Shown piece after piece: positions 1 to 8,803 of a stretch of DNA of 64,000 nt. The stretch comes from Candidatus Bathyarchaeota archaeon (GTDB lineage: Archaea; Thermoproteota; Bathyarchaeia; Bathyarchaeales; Bathycorpusculaceae): contig JAOZHS010000002.1 in the NCBI GenBank assembly GCA_026014745.1, positions 434,001-498,000 of the forward strand, written 5' to 3'. The stretch's first letter is position 1. Each line of letters begins with the position of its first letter. The notes beneath the pieces are model-generated. The model had not been told where the DNA came from. It did no database searches and was given only the letters and a program-made list of their open reading frames with translations. Made by a program: the position numbers and the translations under genes.

Positions 1-24
1 GGCATAAACTAAATACCTTAAAGC

Positions 25-891
25 ATGTTACGTTTGGGTATGGCATACCAGCCAAGGATAAATTCGCCTCGACGCAGCCCAAATGAATTCAAAAAGCCAC
101 TTCGAGAGAGGCGTAAAGACAAAAAACGCAGCCCCCGCCACAACCCGTCCCTCGAAGAGAAGCTTACTCCAAGTGTGCGTGACGTATCCGAGGCTACGCT
201 TAAGCGGCTGCATACGTTGGGTAACCAAAAATTTGGTTCCTCCCCTTTTAGCCAACATTTCGACCGCTGGATAACCATAGTTGAGATTGTCATTGCAGAG
301 TTTGAAGCCCACCCAAACATCACGGTTGACGAGCAATATGTAAAGGAGCGTGAGCAGGCGCTCGCAGTCATAAAGCTGCAGTTAGAAGAACGCCGTAAAA
401 AAGAGGCTACTCTGGAACAGGAAATAAAAAACCTCGCCGACTGCAAAATCAACATCAAAAAAATCAACGCCGAATACGCCAAACACGCCAGCACCATTAG
501 GGCTCGAAAAAGAAGCAAACTAAAACGTCTCTACGCGACCGTTGAGGATCTCAAAAAGGAGCAAGAAATGATTGTTCAACTAAAGGCGGGCTTTTTCCGA
601 GGACTCTCCAAAAAGGAGAAGGAACAAAAAGAAGTAGCCATTGCTCAGCAGATAGATGAGAAACAGCGGGCGCTGGAGCTAGTTTTGTTAGAGTATTCTG
701 TTGCCCAAAAAACGCTTCGGGAAGAGTATGAGAGAAAAAGGGAACCCGAAGTGGAGCAAATGAAGGTTTTCCGCAAAAACGTAGAAAGCCTTGAGACGGA
801 TGGTTCTTTGGAGGAGCGCTGGTTTGCCTGTGAAGCCCTCATTGACGCGGTTAACTCTTTTCTGCAGAGAAGCACCCTCAAACCGAATTAA
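25..891 (+). CDS. Coiled-coil protein of unknown function
   Basis: I do not recognise this 288-residue protein. The first 50 residues are rich in Arg, Lys, Pro and Ser and look disordered and basic. From about residue 95 to 265 the sequence is dominated by Glu, Lys, Gln, Arg and Leu with few helix breakers, which indicates a long coiled coil. There is no signal peptide or membrane segment, so it is probably cytoplasmic. An in-frame ATG at position 40 is an alternative start. Little sequence is visible upstream, so operon membership on the left cannot be judged. It ends about 12 bp from the convergent HTH gene. Confidence 0.7.
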   Translation: MLRLGMAYQPRINSPRRSPNEFKKPLRERRKDKKRSPRHNPSLEEKLTPSVRDVSEATLKRLHTLGNQKFGSSPFSQHFDRWITIVEIVIAEFEAHPNITVDEQYVKEREQALAVIKLQLEERRKKEATLEQEIKNLADCKINIKKINAEYAKHASTIRARKRSKLKRLYATVEDLKKEQEMIVQLKAGFFRGLSKKEKEQKEVAIAQQIDEKQRALELVLLEYSVAQKTLREEYERKREPEVEQMKVFRKNVESLETDGSLEERWFACEALIDAVNSFLQRSTLKPN

Positions 892-903
892 GTCGGACTA
901 AGG

Positions 904-1098
904 TTAATCGTCAAAGATGAATAGGTCGTCGAGGGTGGTGTTTAGGGCTTTGGCGATGTCGTGGGCAAGTTTAATGGAGGGGTTGTATTCGCCTTTTTCT
1001 ATGAAGAGGATGGTTTCGCGGCGGACGCCTACTTTTCGGGCAAGGTCCTCTTGGGTAAGGTTGTAGCGTGCCCTGAACTCTTTAATTTTGGTTCTCAA
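904..1098 (-). CDS. Small HTH (Xre/Cro-CI type) regulator
   Basis: A 64-residue protein that is almost only a helix-turn-helix domain (residues 3-58, with the typical [11 protein letters not shown] and recognition-helix pattern followed by IEKGEYNPS). Such stand-alone Xre proteins are DNA-binding repressors. Its ATG overlaps the stop of the upstream membrane gene by 4 bp, so the two are co-transcribed and translationally coupled. HTH plus DUF2178 membrane protein is a recurrent archaeal and bacterial pair. A palindrome near the operon promoter (1534-1550) suggests autoregulation (inference). Confidence 0.9.
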   Translation of the reverse strand: MRTKIKEFRARYNLTQEDLARKVGVRRETILFIEKGEYNPSIKLAHDIAKALNTTLDDLFIFDD

Positions 1099-1511
1099 GC
1101 TCGTCTCTTCCGCATAAGGTAAATGTAGGATATTGCAAACACTAAGCCGCTGATAAGGACTACTGCTCCAGAAACTTGGTCTGTGGGCAGTTCGTAGTTG
1201 AAGATTATGTCTACGAAAAGAGGGGCGAAGACTGCGCTCCAGATTGCGGCTATGAAGGCGTAGTAGCCTGCTTGGTAGGTTATGTTTTTTGTTCTTTCGT
1301 CTCCGACGGGGAGTCCTTTTGAGACGTTTTTGGTCATGTCGCTTAGGATGTAGAGGGCGAAGATGACTATTATTACGATTATGGCGAGGATGGCGATTTC
1401 GTCGTATTGGATGGATTGGGTGTTTGTTAGGTAGAGTGTTAGGGTTACGAGGACTATTGCGACAACCATGATTCCGAGGGTTATGAGGAGTTTTGATTTC
1501 ATTTTAACCAC
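1095..1511 (-). CDS. DUF2178-like four-helix membrane protein
   Basis: A 138-residue protein with four hydrophobic segments, about residues 8-28, 40-60, 78-102 and 113-132, and a short loop containing GDERT between helices 2 and 3. This matches the small DUF2178 membrane family, whose role is unknown. A second in-frame ATG lies at 1502. It is the first gene of a two-gene operon with the HTH regulator. A membrane sensor or partner for the regulator is possible, but nothing in the sequence proves it. Confidence 0.8.
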   Translation of the reverse strand: MVKMKSKLLITLGIMVVAIVLVTLTLYLTNTQSIQYDEIAILAIIVIIVIFALYILSDMTKNVSKGLPVGDERTKNITYQAGYYAFIAAIWSAVFAPLFVDIIFNYELPTDQVSGAVVLISGLVFAISYIYLMRKRRA

Positions 1512-1533
1512 TTTTGTTATTTATAGCTAATAA

Positions 1534-1550
1534 TATGTTAGATAAACATA
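1534..1550. promoter_or_regulatory. Palindromic operator candidate before HTH/DUF2178 operon
   Basis: Inverted repeat with arms TATGTT (1534-1539) and AACATA (1545-1550) around a 5-nt spacer. It lies between the TATA-like box at 1553-1562 and the start codon at 1511, where bound protein would block transcription. A wider pair, TTGTTAT (1514-1520) and ATAACAA (1549-1555), flanks it. Confidence 0.45.
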
Positions 1551-1552
1551 AC

Positions 1553-1562
1553 AAATATTTAA
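1553..1562 (-). promoter_or_regulatory. TATA box of HTH/DUF2178 operon
   Basis: Read on the minus strand this is TTAAATATTT. It places the transcript start near 1528-1530, just ahead of the start codon at 1511. Confidence 0.45.
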
Positions 1563-1575
1563 GCCTTGCCAACAA

Positions 1576-1590
1576 CCCCCCCCCCCCCCC
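1576..1590. repeat. 15-base poly-C tract
   Basis: Fifteen consecutive C in the gap between the 3' end of the acetyltransferase gene and the promoter of the HTH/DUF2178 operon. Such homopolymers are prone to slippage, or could be an assembly artefact. Confidence 0.9.
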
Positions 1591-1628
1591 AACCGCCAAA
1601 GACAAAAACAAAACCCCTCAAAAAACAG

Positions 1629-2102
1629 CTAAAAATCTTCCCGAACCAACCGATACAAAAACCACTCCAAACAACGCGCCCCATTCCGCTCATAAAACAC
1701 CTGCGCAGACCGATTCCACTTCAACACCGAAAACTCAATCCGACCACAACCCTCCTGCTTAGCAACCTCCTTTATGAAAGCAAAAATTTTCGACCCCACC
1801 CCGTGTCCGCGGTACTCTTCGAGCACAAAAATATCCTCCAAAAACAGCGTAGGCAAGGCAAGAAAGCTCGAGTAGGTAAAAAAGTAGATAAAGTAAGCGA
1901 CAGGTTTGCCGTTGACCGCGCCGATGTAGGCTTGGTATCGGGGGTTGGTGGCTAAGCAGTCGCGGCGCAGCCTTTCTTTGGCTTCCTCGTCGGGCGGAGC
2001 TAGCTGCTCGTATTCGGCTAGTTTGTCGATTAAGCTTAAGAAATCTTGAATTGTTTCGGCGTTTACCTTTTGGAGAGCCACGGCAGGTTCCTTGTTTGGC
2101 AT
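1629..2102 (-). CDS. GNAT-family N-acetyltransferase (SSAT-like)
   Basis: A 157-residue enzyme that would transfer acetyl from acetyl-CoA to an amino group of a small molecule. The acetyl-CoA loop RGHGVG sits at residues 98-103 after the LEDIFVLEEY strand. The C-terminal WNRSAQVFYERNGA signature follows. The layout is like the diamine/spermidine or thialysine acetyltransferase subgroup, but the substrate cannot be read from the sequence. It is cytoplasmic and monocistronic. Its downstream side runs into the poly-C tract. Confidence 0.88.
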   Translation of the reverse strand: MPNKEPAVALQKVNAETIQDFLSLIDKLAEYEQLAPPDEEAKERLRRDCLATNPRYQAYIGAVNGKPVAYFIYFFTYSSFLALPTLFLEDIFVLEEYRGHGVGSKIFAFIKEVAKQEGCGRIEFSVLKWNRSAQVFYERNGARCLEWFLYRLVREDF

Positions 2103-2321
2103 ATCGGGTTATTGGTTGGTTTTGTACTAAAGCGTTTGCTCACCTCATGCCTTTTTCTTTGGCGTTATCCGTTTGTGCAATTGAGCGCTGGCATGGTTGA
2201 CTAACATAAATATCACCGTTTTTTTGCTTGCAATACAGCTTACCATATTTCATGCATTTTTTGTTAATTTTTGGTTTTGTGAGCTTGTTTTTGCAATAAA
2301 ACTGAGTTCTTTTTCAGAAGA

Positions 2322-2330
2322 GTATAAAAG
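2322..2330 (+). promoter_or_regulatory. TATA box of GH5-like gene
   Basis: GTATAAAAG, 47 bp before the TTG start at 2377. A transcript start near 2350 would give a short leader containing the purine-rich AGGAAGAGAG. Confidence 0.5.
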
Positions 2331-2376
2331 GGATGGTGCATAAAGAGGGTTTCAAAATTTAGGAAGAGAGAAAAAA

Positions 2377-3936
2377 TTGAAAATAGGCAACATAGGCGAT
2401 ACACTGCACTCCATAAATCTTCGCAAACGCGCAAAGCCACTCGCCCTTTGCATCACCGCACTATTCATTATAAGCACACTCACAGCGTTATCCTCAAGCA
2501 CTGTCCAAGCATCAGTAACGCCTGCTCTACACACCTCAGGTCGCTCCATCGTAGACCAAAACGGAAACACCGTCTATTTACGCGGCATGGGTCTCGCAGG
2601 CATGGCACCCAACCTTCTTCTTTGGGGGCCCTCTGGCACTGACAACTGGGGAGTTCAATGGAATCCTGACCCCGCAATAATGGACCAAACCTTCGCATCA
2701 CTTCAATCAGATTGGCACGTTAACATGATACGTGTGTTCGTTTTACCAAGCTGGTACTACCGTGACAATATCGTACCCGCACAAGAAGACCCCAACGCAT
2801 ACTCACAAACCGCCATCAGCACCCGCGCTTATCTACGCACACTCTGTCAAGAAGCAGACAAATACGGAATCTACGTAGACATCGTCCCCTACATGCTAAC
2901 ACCCCCCGTCAGCTCTTTTAGCAATGACCTCTATGCCACCAGCAACTTTGGCTGGCAAGGACTACCAATGATGGGCTGGGACGAATCAGGCAACAGATTC
3001 CTCAGCGACGCAGGCTACGCAGGCAACGAACAGGGCTTCTGGAACTGGTTCTGGACGGACATGGCAAACAACCTCAAAAACTGCCCTAACGCAATCTTTG
3101 AAGCATGGAACGAACCTGGCTGGGGCGGCGGAGACGTCGAACCTATCCCAGCAGGCTACATGACCTATCTGCAAACCATGTACAACGCCATACGCGGAAC
3201 AGGCTCAAACAACTTAGTCATGATACAATGGAGAATGGGCTGGAACCCCAACAACTACGGCGGAACCCTAGCATGGACATCAGACGTAAACAACGCACTA
3301 AACCCAACAAACGTGGTGTACACAACACACTTCTACTACTATGCACCCGCTGACCTCACAGGTTACTGGGCAACCGACTATAACACACTCAAAACTCAAG
3401 TACAAACCGCCATAGACAGCATGGGCATCGTGGCGCCACTGGTTATCAACGAGGAAGGTTCATGTACCATTCGCTCGGTTAATCGGGCTAACGACTGTAC
3501 ATGGTGGCAAAACCTCCTCATGGTTCAACGTGACTTAGGCATAGGCGCAGGAGCCTACTATTGGCTTAGCGACTCAGGACTAGGCGGAATCTATGCAGGA
3601 GAAGCACTACTTAGCAGCGGCTACTTACCTAACGACATGGGCCAAATCTACATCAACACATACGTACCCACACCAGAGACCACTGCAACTGCGACATCAA
3701 CTCCAGAAGCAACATCAACAGCTACAACTACTACAGCAACAACAACAGTAGCACCAACGGATACACCAACCGCGACTCCTCAACCGACTATTGCCCCAAC
3801 AGCAACACCAACAGAACAGCCAACAACCCCAGAACCTACCGAAAACGCACCGTATCAGCAACTTGTTCACCATTGCTTTAGTCAATGGCGTTTAATGCTT
3901 TGGTCGCCCCTTGATTTGTGGTTCTCCCAACTTTAG
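2377..3936 (+). CDS. Secreted GH5-like glycoside hydrolase
   Basis: A 519-residue protein starting at TTG, preceded by AGGAAGAGAG. Residues 15-46 form a basic region plus hydrophobic signal peptide. Residues 48-430 are a TIM-barrel hydrolase resembling GH5 or related cellulase/mannanase families. The acid/base Glu is E246 in EAWNEP and the probable nucleophile is E359 in VINEEG. It should cut beta-linked polysaccharide outside the cell; the substrate is unknown. A Thr/Pro/Ala-rich linker (about 430-488) follows, as in cell-wall-tethered archaeal proteins. The last 30 residues contain no clear membrane anchor and may be frameshifted. It converges on the Clp gene with a 50-bp gap. Confidence 0.85.
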   Translation: MKIGNIGDTLHSINLRKRAKPLALCITALFIISTLTALSSSTVQASVTPALHTSGRSIVDQNGNTVYLRGMGLAGMAPNLLLWGPSGTDNWGVQWNPDPAIMDQTFASLQSDWHVNMIRVFVLPSWYYRDNIVPAQEDPNAYSQTAISTRAYLRTLCQEADKYGIYVDIVPYMLTPPVSSFSNDLYATSNFGWQGLPMMGWDESGNRFLSDAGYAGNEQGFWNWFWTDMANNLKNCPNAIFEAWNEPGWGGGDVEPIPAGYMTYLQTMYNAIRGTGSNNLVMIQWRMGWNPNNYGGTLAWTSDVNNALNPTNVVYTTHFYYYAPADLTGYWATDYNTLKTQVQTAIDSMGIVAPLVINEEGSCTIRSVNRANDCTWWQNLLMVQRDLGIGAGAYYWLSDSGLGGIYAGEALLSSGYLPNDMGQIYINTYVPTPETTATATSTPEATSTATTTTATTTVAPTDTPTATPQPTIAPTATPTEQPTTPEPTENAPYQQLVHHCFSQWRLMLWSPLDLWFSQL

Positions 3937-3985
3937 TGGCAGAAACCATAGCCTCACTTTTTTGTTTTACATTTTTAATCCCATT

Positions 3986-6724
3986 CTACGCTGGAATAGG
4001 CTGCGACTGCTCCTTAGCAAATCTTTTCGGACCCTTCGGAGGAGACTTCGGCTTAGGCGACTGTTTAGTAAAAATAGTTTTCCCAGTTTTAGCATCAAAA
4101 TCCACAGTTACCGCTTCGCCTGAACTTATCTTACCAGACAATATCTCAGTTGCCAGCGGCGTTTCGATAGTTGTTTGAATTTTGCGTTTAAGCTCGCGCG
4201 CGCCTAATTCGGGTACGTAACTAATTTCAGCCAAATGCCCAATTAAGGCTTCAGTGAAGTTTAGCTCGATTTTTTGTGACCGCGCCGCATGCTTTACCCG
4301 CTCAAGTTGAAGCCGCACAATCAGCTTTATCTGTGGTTTAGATAAGGCGTGGAATACGATGATGTCGTCGATGCGGTTGAGGAATTCAGGCTTAAATTGC
4401 ATCCGTAAAACCGTCATCAACTGTTCTTTGAGTTGCTCGTAGGTTTTGGGCGTCGGCGTTTGGAGGTTGTCTTGGATGAGGTCAGAGCCGATGTTAGAAG
4501 TCATGATGATTATGGTGTTCGTGAAGTCCACTACGCGACCTTTCCCGTCGGTTAAACGCCCATCATCGAAAACTTGGAGCAAAATGTTACTGACTGCTTG
4601 GTGGGCTTTTTCGATTTCATCTAGCAGAATCACAGAGTAAGGCCGCCGCCTAACCGCCTCAGTCAATTGCCCGCCCTCCTCATAACCCACATAGCCCGGC
4701 GGAGCACCAATCAAACGACTCACAGTGTGCCGCTCCATGTATTCGGACATGTCGATTCGGGTAAGCGCATTTTCATCACCAAACATGAACCATGCCAGAG
4801 TTTTAGCTAACTCTGTTTTTCCCACGCCCGTGGGACCCAAAAACATGAACACTGCAATTGGGCGTTTGGTGTCGGTTAGTCCCGCGCGGTTTCTCAGGAT
4901 GGCGTCTGAAACCGCTTGGACCGCCTCATCTTGACCTACTATACGTTCGTGGAGGCTTTCTTTCATGCGCAGCAGCTTTTCTCTTTCCGCTTCGGTTAAT
5001 TCAGAAACAGGTATACCGGTAATTTTGGAGACCACCTGCGCAACATGCGACGCTTTGACTTCTTCGGTGGTGACGCCTTTTTCTTTGCGCCAGTCGGCTT
5101 CTTTTTCGTCTCGTTCTTTTTCGAGTTTTTTGATTTCGGTTTCGAGTTTTTCGGCTTCTTTGAACCGCTTATGCTGCGATGCATACTCCCGTTCCCGTTT
5201 GAGTTTTCCGATTTGTTCATCAAGCTCTTTAACTTCGGGTGGACGAGAAGTTATGCCGATCCGGACTCGCGCCGCCGCTTGGTCTACCAAGTCGATGGCT
5301 TTGTCGGGGAGAAAACGGTTGCTTATGTAGCGCTCGGAAAGTTCTGCTGCGGCTACGATGGCTTCGTCGGTGATTTTGACTTTATGATGCGCCTCGTAAC
5401 GGTCCCTAAGACCCCGTAGAATCTCGATGGTCTGGGGAACGGTGGGTTCGGAGACAAAAATAGGTTGGAAGCGGCGTTCCAGCGCTGCGTCTTTTTCGAT
5501 GTGTTTTTGGTATTCGTTTAGGGTGGTTGCCCCGATTAGGTGAAGTTCTCCTCGGGCGAGATGCGGTTTGATGACTTGGGATACGTCTAAGCCGCCTTCT
5601 TCGCCAGTTCCACCTGCCTTCATGATAGTGTGAAGTTCGTCAACAAAGATTATGACTTCATCTTTGTGATTGACTATTTCGTCTAGAACCTGTTTGATTC
5701 TTTCCTCAAATTCCCCGCGATATTTTGAGCCCGCCACAAGAGAGTTTATGTTTAATTCAACAACACGCTTGTTCTGGAGTACCTCGGGCACTTCGCCGCT
5801 GACTATGCGTTGGGCTAAGCCTTCCACAATCGCGGTTTTTCCAACCCCCGGTTCCCCAATCAGGACAGGATTGTTTTTTGTGCGGCGAGACAATATCTCC
5901 ACCATTGTCTCAATCTCTGAGGATCTGCCGATTACGGGGTCAAGTTTGCCTTCTTTAGCCAGTTTGGAGAGGTCACGGGAGTATTTGTCAAGGTTGGGGG
6001 TGACGCTTTGGGTTTCCACGCGACCTTGCTGAGCGCCTTTACCGACTACTTTTATGATTTGTTGGCGCACCGCTTCAGGCGTTAAACCATACTTACGCAG
6101 CAACTCACCTGCCATACCGTCCTCTTCCTCCATTAAGCCGACCAGCAAATGTTCAGGACCAATGTAGCCATGACCCAGTTGCTGTGCAGCTTCAAAGGAC
6201 AACTCAAACACCCGCTTCACACGCGGAGAAATCCCCAACTCTTGGGGATGAACCTCTTTAGAGCCTTGGGGAGCATTATTTTCAATGTAGACGCGGACAT
6301 CTTCGGGTTTGATGCCGAATTGCTTGTAAAGCTCCTTAACCACCTCGCTGTTTGAGATAGCATAAAGCAGGTGTTCAGTGTCGACTTCGTCGCGTTTTAA
6401 TTTTAGCGCGATTTGGGCGGCGTCTTGAAAGAGTTCTTTTGTGTGCTCAGAGAGGTATTGGTCGATGTCGATGGCTTCGCGATGACGAGGGAGGGGGTAG
6501 CCAAGCGCTGATGAGGTTTCGCCGAAGTCTGTGCCGAATTCGGAGAATAAATTGTCAAAGATGTTGCCGCCAAACATTCGGCTGAAAGGCGAGAACGATT
6601 GTTGCTGGAGCATCCGTAGGTCCTGCGCGCAAACATGCAGAATCCGTGATTGTCCGTTCTCGACAACTTTGACTTCAGCGGTGGCGGGTCTAGTTTTACA
6701 AATATCACAAATTAGTCTCGACAA
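3986..6724 (-). CDS. ClpC-like AAA+ unfoldase with N-terminal McsA-type zinc finger
   Basis: A 912-residue Hsp100 ATPase that would unfold or disaggregate proteins in the cytoplasm. Order of parts: a McsA-like CxxC...HxC finger (C6, C9, H30, C32); the Clp N domain (about 75-230); AAA-1 with Walker A GEPGVGKT at 290-297 and Walker B near 357-364; a short UVR-type middle domain (about 500-550) as in ClpC; and AAA-2 with GPTGVGKT at 630-637. The C-terminal tail is Lys/Pro rich. The region after TSNIG (744-775) has no VGF/IGF-type ClpP-binding tripeptide, so it probably does not feed ClpP. It is monocistronic. The TATA box at 6759-6767 leaves almost no leader. Confidence 0.9.
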   Translation of the reverse strand: MSRLICDICKTRPATAEVKVVENGQSRILHVCAQDLRMLQQQSFSPFSRMFGGNIFDNLFSEFGTDFGETSSALGYPLPRHREAIDIDQYLSEHTKELFQDAAQIALKLKRDEVDTEHLLYAISNSEVVKELYKQFGIKPEDVRVYIENNAPQGSKEVHPQELGISPRVKRVFELSFEAAQQLGHGYIGPEHLLVGLMEEEDGMAGELLRKYGLTPEAVRQQIIKVVGKGAQQGRVETQSVTPNLDKYSRDLSKLAKEGKLDPVIGRSSEIETMVEILSRRTKNNPVLIGEPGVGKTAIVEGLAQRIVSGEVPEVLQNKRVVELNINSLVAGSKYRGEFEERIKQVLDEIVNHKDEVIIFVDELHTIMKAGGTGEEGGLDVSQVIKPHLARGELHLIGATTLNEYQKHIEKDAALERRFQPIFVSEPTVPQTIEILRGLRDRYEAHHKVKITDEAIVAAAELSERYISNRFLPDKAIDLVDQAAARVRIGITSRPPEVKELDEQIGKLKREREYASQHKRFKEAEKLETEIKKLEKERDEKEADWRKEKGVTTEEVKASHVAQVVSKITGIPVSELTEAEREKLLRMKESLHERIVGQDEAVQAVSDAILRNRAGLTDTKRPIAVFMFLGPTGVGKTELAKTLAWFMFGDENALTRIDMSEYMERHTVSRLIGAPPGYVGYEEGGQLTEAVRRRPYSVILLDEIEKAHQAVSNILLQVFDDGRLTDGKGRVVDFTNTIIIMTSNIGSDLIQDNLQTPTPKTYEQLKEQLMTVLRMQFKPEFLNRIDDIIVFHALSKPQIKLIVRLQLERVKHAARSQKIELNFTEALIGHLAEISYVPELGARELKRKIQTTIETPLATEILSGKISSGEAVTVDFDAKTGKTIFTKQSPKPKSPPKGPKRFAKEQSQPIPA

Positions 6725-6758
6725 AAATTAGCGCCCTGTGTTTTGGGGTTTTTAGGGG

Positions 6759-6767
6759 ATTTATACC
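6759..6767 (-). promoter_or_regulatory. TATA box of the Clp gene
   Basis: Minus-strand GGTATAAAT, 35-43 bp before the start codon. The transcript would be near-leaderless. Confidence 0.5.
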
Positions 6768-6910
6768 TTTGTGGTTACAAACCTAAGTTACAGAAATGCC
6801 GCAGTTCTCACTGGATCACCCAAGAAACGTAGCCCAGACCACGCAGTTTAACTACTATCAAACGTTAAAAGCCGCCTTGTTCCCGTATAGGGCTTTGATT
6901 TAGGTGCTGT

Positions 6911-7147
6911 TTAGTGGTTATCTGCCAACATCAGGGTCAGAGTTGAAGTAACGTTGGCGATTCTTCTCAGCTTGTAGGTTACTAGCTCTTTGAGTTCAGC
7001 CTGTGAACTCGCAGTGGCTTTAACTATCAAGTCATATACGCCATAAGAAACGTAAACCTCGTCTATGGTGCCTGCTTTTTTAACTTCACTTAAGACTTGG
7101 TCTTCTAAACCAGGGGACACCTTGAACAATACATATGCGCTTGGCAT
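6911..7147 (-). CDS. Stand-alone Lrp/AsnC ligand-binding (RAM) domain protein
   Basis: A 78-residue protein made only of the alpha/beta effector domain of Lrp/AsnC regulators (residues 3-75). It shows the typical GxYDLIVKA core and a C-terminal TSTLTLML strand. It has no DNA-binding helix-turn-helix. In archaea such single-domain proteins bind amino acids and can mix into oligomers with full Lrp proteins. It is monocistronic, with a TATA-like TATTTTATG at 7182-7190 on the same strand. Confidence 0.88.
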   Translation of the reverse strand: MPSAYVLFKVSPGLEDQVLSEVKKAGTIDEVYVSYGVYDLIVKATASSQAELKELVTYKLRRIANVTSTLTLMLADNH

Positions 7148-7328
7148 ATTAATCTACGGCAATATAATTGATGGGTGTTTGCATAAAATACTTGCGCAAC
7201 TTTGAGCGTTTGACTTCTTAGCAACTACCATCACGCCAACCACAGACGTTGATGCTTCTGGATTTTGGAGGATAAGTATTGTATAATTTGAGAAACATTT
7301 GGGTATAATCTTGTAAAATCTATTTAAT

Positions 7329-7336
7329 CTATATAC
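7329..7336 (+). promoter_or_regulatory. TATA box of the DUF4956/VTC operon
   Basis: CTATATAC, 39-46 bp before the ATG at 7375. The purine-rich ribosome site AAGGAAGAA (7361-7369) follows the expected transcript start. Confidence 0.5.
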
Positions 7337-7374
7337 GCCTACGATTTTTCAAAAACCAAAAAGGAAGAATTAAA

Positions 7375-8037
7375 ATGGATTTACAGCAGCTATGGTCAGA
7401 TTTCATAAGCGCCTCAACAAGCTATGAATCGATTACGGTAGATAGAGTCATCTTAGCGTTGCTTTTCTCATTCGCAATCAACATGCTGATTTTCTATATT
7501 TACCGAAGAACCTTCAAAGGCGTCATCTATAACCGCCAATTCAACATAGGCTTAGTCCTCACAGGTTTAGTTGTGACTTTGGTGGTGTTGCCCATCAGCT
7601 CCAACGTCGCCCTCTCATTAGGCATGGTTGGCGCATTGAGCATTGTGCGTTTTCGAACAGCCATCAAAGACCCCAAAGATATAGTGTTCACGTTTTGGAC
7701 CATAGCCGTAGGAATAATCTGTGGTGCAGGACTGTACATGATTGCCATAGTGGGCGTCCCCATAATCGCGGGCATGCTCTTCATATTAGAACGCACACGA
7801 TTCCACGGACCAGAACCCTACCTTCTGGTAGTTCACTATAAAAGTGAAGCAGAAGCCGCCGTTCAAGCTGCCCTCCCAAAGCATAAGATTCGTTCTCGAA
7901 CGGTAAACAGTGACGGCGTCGAATTGATGGGAGAAGTCAGAATGAACAATAGCGAGATTCCAAAGGTTGATGAACTCTTAAAAATTGAAGGCGTAAAAGA
8001 TGCGGCTGTTGTAAGCTACACCGCTGATAACGCCTAA
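7375..8037 (+). CDS. DUF4956 membrane protein
   Basis: A 220-residue protein with about four membrane helices (residues 22-42, 58-78, 80-92 and 105-140) and a cytoplasmic C-terminal domain of about 70 residues. The SLGMVGALSIVRFRTAIKDP stretch between helices is the family hallmark. DUF4956 proteins are regularly encoded beside VTC-domain polymerases, as here: the next gene starts 22 bp downstream. The biochemical role is unknown. A membrane partner of the VTC enzyme is the usual inference. Confidence 0.88.
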   Translation: MDLQQLWSDFISASTSYESITVDRVILALLFSFAINMLIFYIYRRTFKGVIYNRQFNIGLVLTGLVVTLVVLPISSNVALSLGMVGALSIVRFRTAIKDPKDIVFTFWTIAVGIICGAGLYMIAIVGVPIIAGMLFILERTRFHGPEPYLLVVHYKSEAEAAVQAALPKHKIRSRTVNSDGVELMGEVRMNNSEIPKVDELLKIEGVKDAAVVSYTADNA

Positions 8038-8059
8038 CCCTTTTTTGGGGGCAAAAAAA

Positions 8060-8758
8060 ATGTCTGTTAGAAGACGAGAACTGAAGTACGCCATTGACCA
8101 ATTAGAATACCAAGTTTTAAGAAGTAAACTAGCAACCATTTTGAAGCCTGACCCCAACATGCGTAAAAGCAACTACGTGATAAGAAGTCTCTACTTTGAT
8201 GACCTTTCAAACACGGCTTTTTGGGAGAAAGAATCAGGCGAATTCCACAGAAAAAAGTACAGGCTCCGCATCTACAATCTTGATGATTCTCTGATAAAGT
8301 TCGAACGAAAAAGCAAAGATGGCAGTTACGTATACAAGGAAACAACCCTTGTAACTCGTGAAAACGCCGACCGCTTAATAGCTGGAGACTACAGTTTCAT
8401 AGCACACACAGACAACGCGATTTTGAGGGATTTCTATGCAGAGGCTTCCTGTAAACTTATGCGGCCCGTAGTTATTGTAGAGTACGACCGCGAAGCGTAT
8501 CAACAGCCCATCGGTAGAGTCAGAGTCACTTTTGACAAACGATTGCGAACCAGCGTGACTGCTAAAGACTTTTTTGACCCCCACGCTACTCTAATGAGTG
8601 CTCTAGACCAGCCGAATATAGTGTTAGAAGTCAAATACACCGAGGTATTACCCACTTACCTCAAGGGGCTGTTTCCAGATACGATTAAGCCGCAGTTGGC
8701 TATCGGAAAGTTTTCTATCTGCAGAGAACAACAAATGTGCCAAACAGGTTACCCATAA
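8060..8758 (+). CDS. VTC-domain protein (polyphosphate polymerase-like)
   Basis: A 232-residue protein belonging to the tunnel-fold VTC/CYTH-like superfamily. The order of charged strands (RRELKYAI near the start, YVIRSLYFDD, KYRLRIYN, KFERKSK, then VIVEYDR, VRVTFD and VLEVKYTE) is that of VTC4-type catalytic domains, which make polyphosphate from ATP or sense polyphosphate. I chose ATG 8060 over an upstream in-frame TTG because GGGGG lies 7-11 bases before it. It forms an operon with DUF4956. Bacterial relatives also sit with CotH kinases and beta-helix surface proteins, so a role tied to surface structures is possible. Confidence 0.85.
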   Translation: MSVRRRELKYAIDQLEYQVLRSKLATILKPDPNMRKSNYVIRSLYFDDLSNTAFWEKESGEFHRKKYRLRIYNLDDSLIKFERKSKDGSYVYKETTLVTRENADRLIAGDYSFIAHTDNAILRDFYAEASCKLMRPVVIVEYDREAYQQPIGRVRVTFDKRLRTSVTAKDFFDPHATLMSALDQPNIVLEVKYTEVLPTYLKGLFPDTIKPQLAIGKFSICREQQMCQTGYP

Positions 8759-8774
8759 AAGTTTTTTAACAAAG

Positions 8775-8793
8775 TTTTTTTTTAAAAAAAAAA
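8775..8793. terminator. T9/A10 bidirectional terminator tract
   Basis: Nine T followed by ten A between two convergent genes. On either strand the run of T would serve as an archaeal oligo-T terminator. Confidence 0.6.
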
Positions 8794-8803
8794 TGTAGAA
8801 AGG

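Noticed and set aside
1514-1955. Two plus-strand open frames overlapping the poly-C tract and the acetyltransferase
   Set aside because: They are antisense to a clear GNAT gene, have low-complexity Pro/Thr/Lys composition and no ribosome site.
4965-5419. Plus-strand frames within the Clp gene
   Set aside because: Shadow frames of the coding strand, driven by Glu/Lys-rich codons on the other strand.
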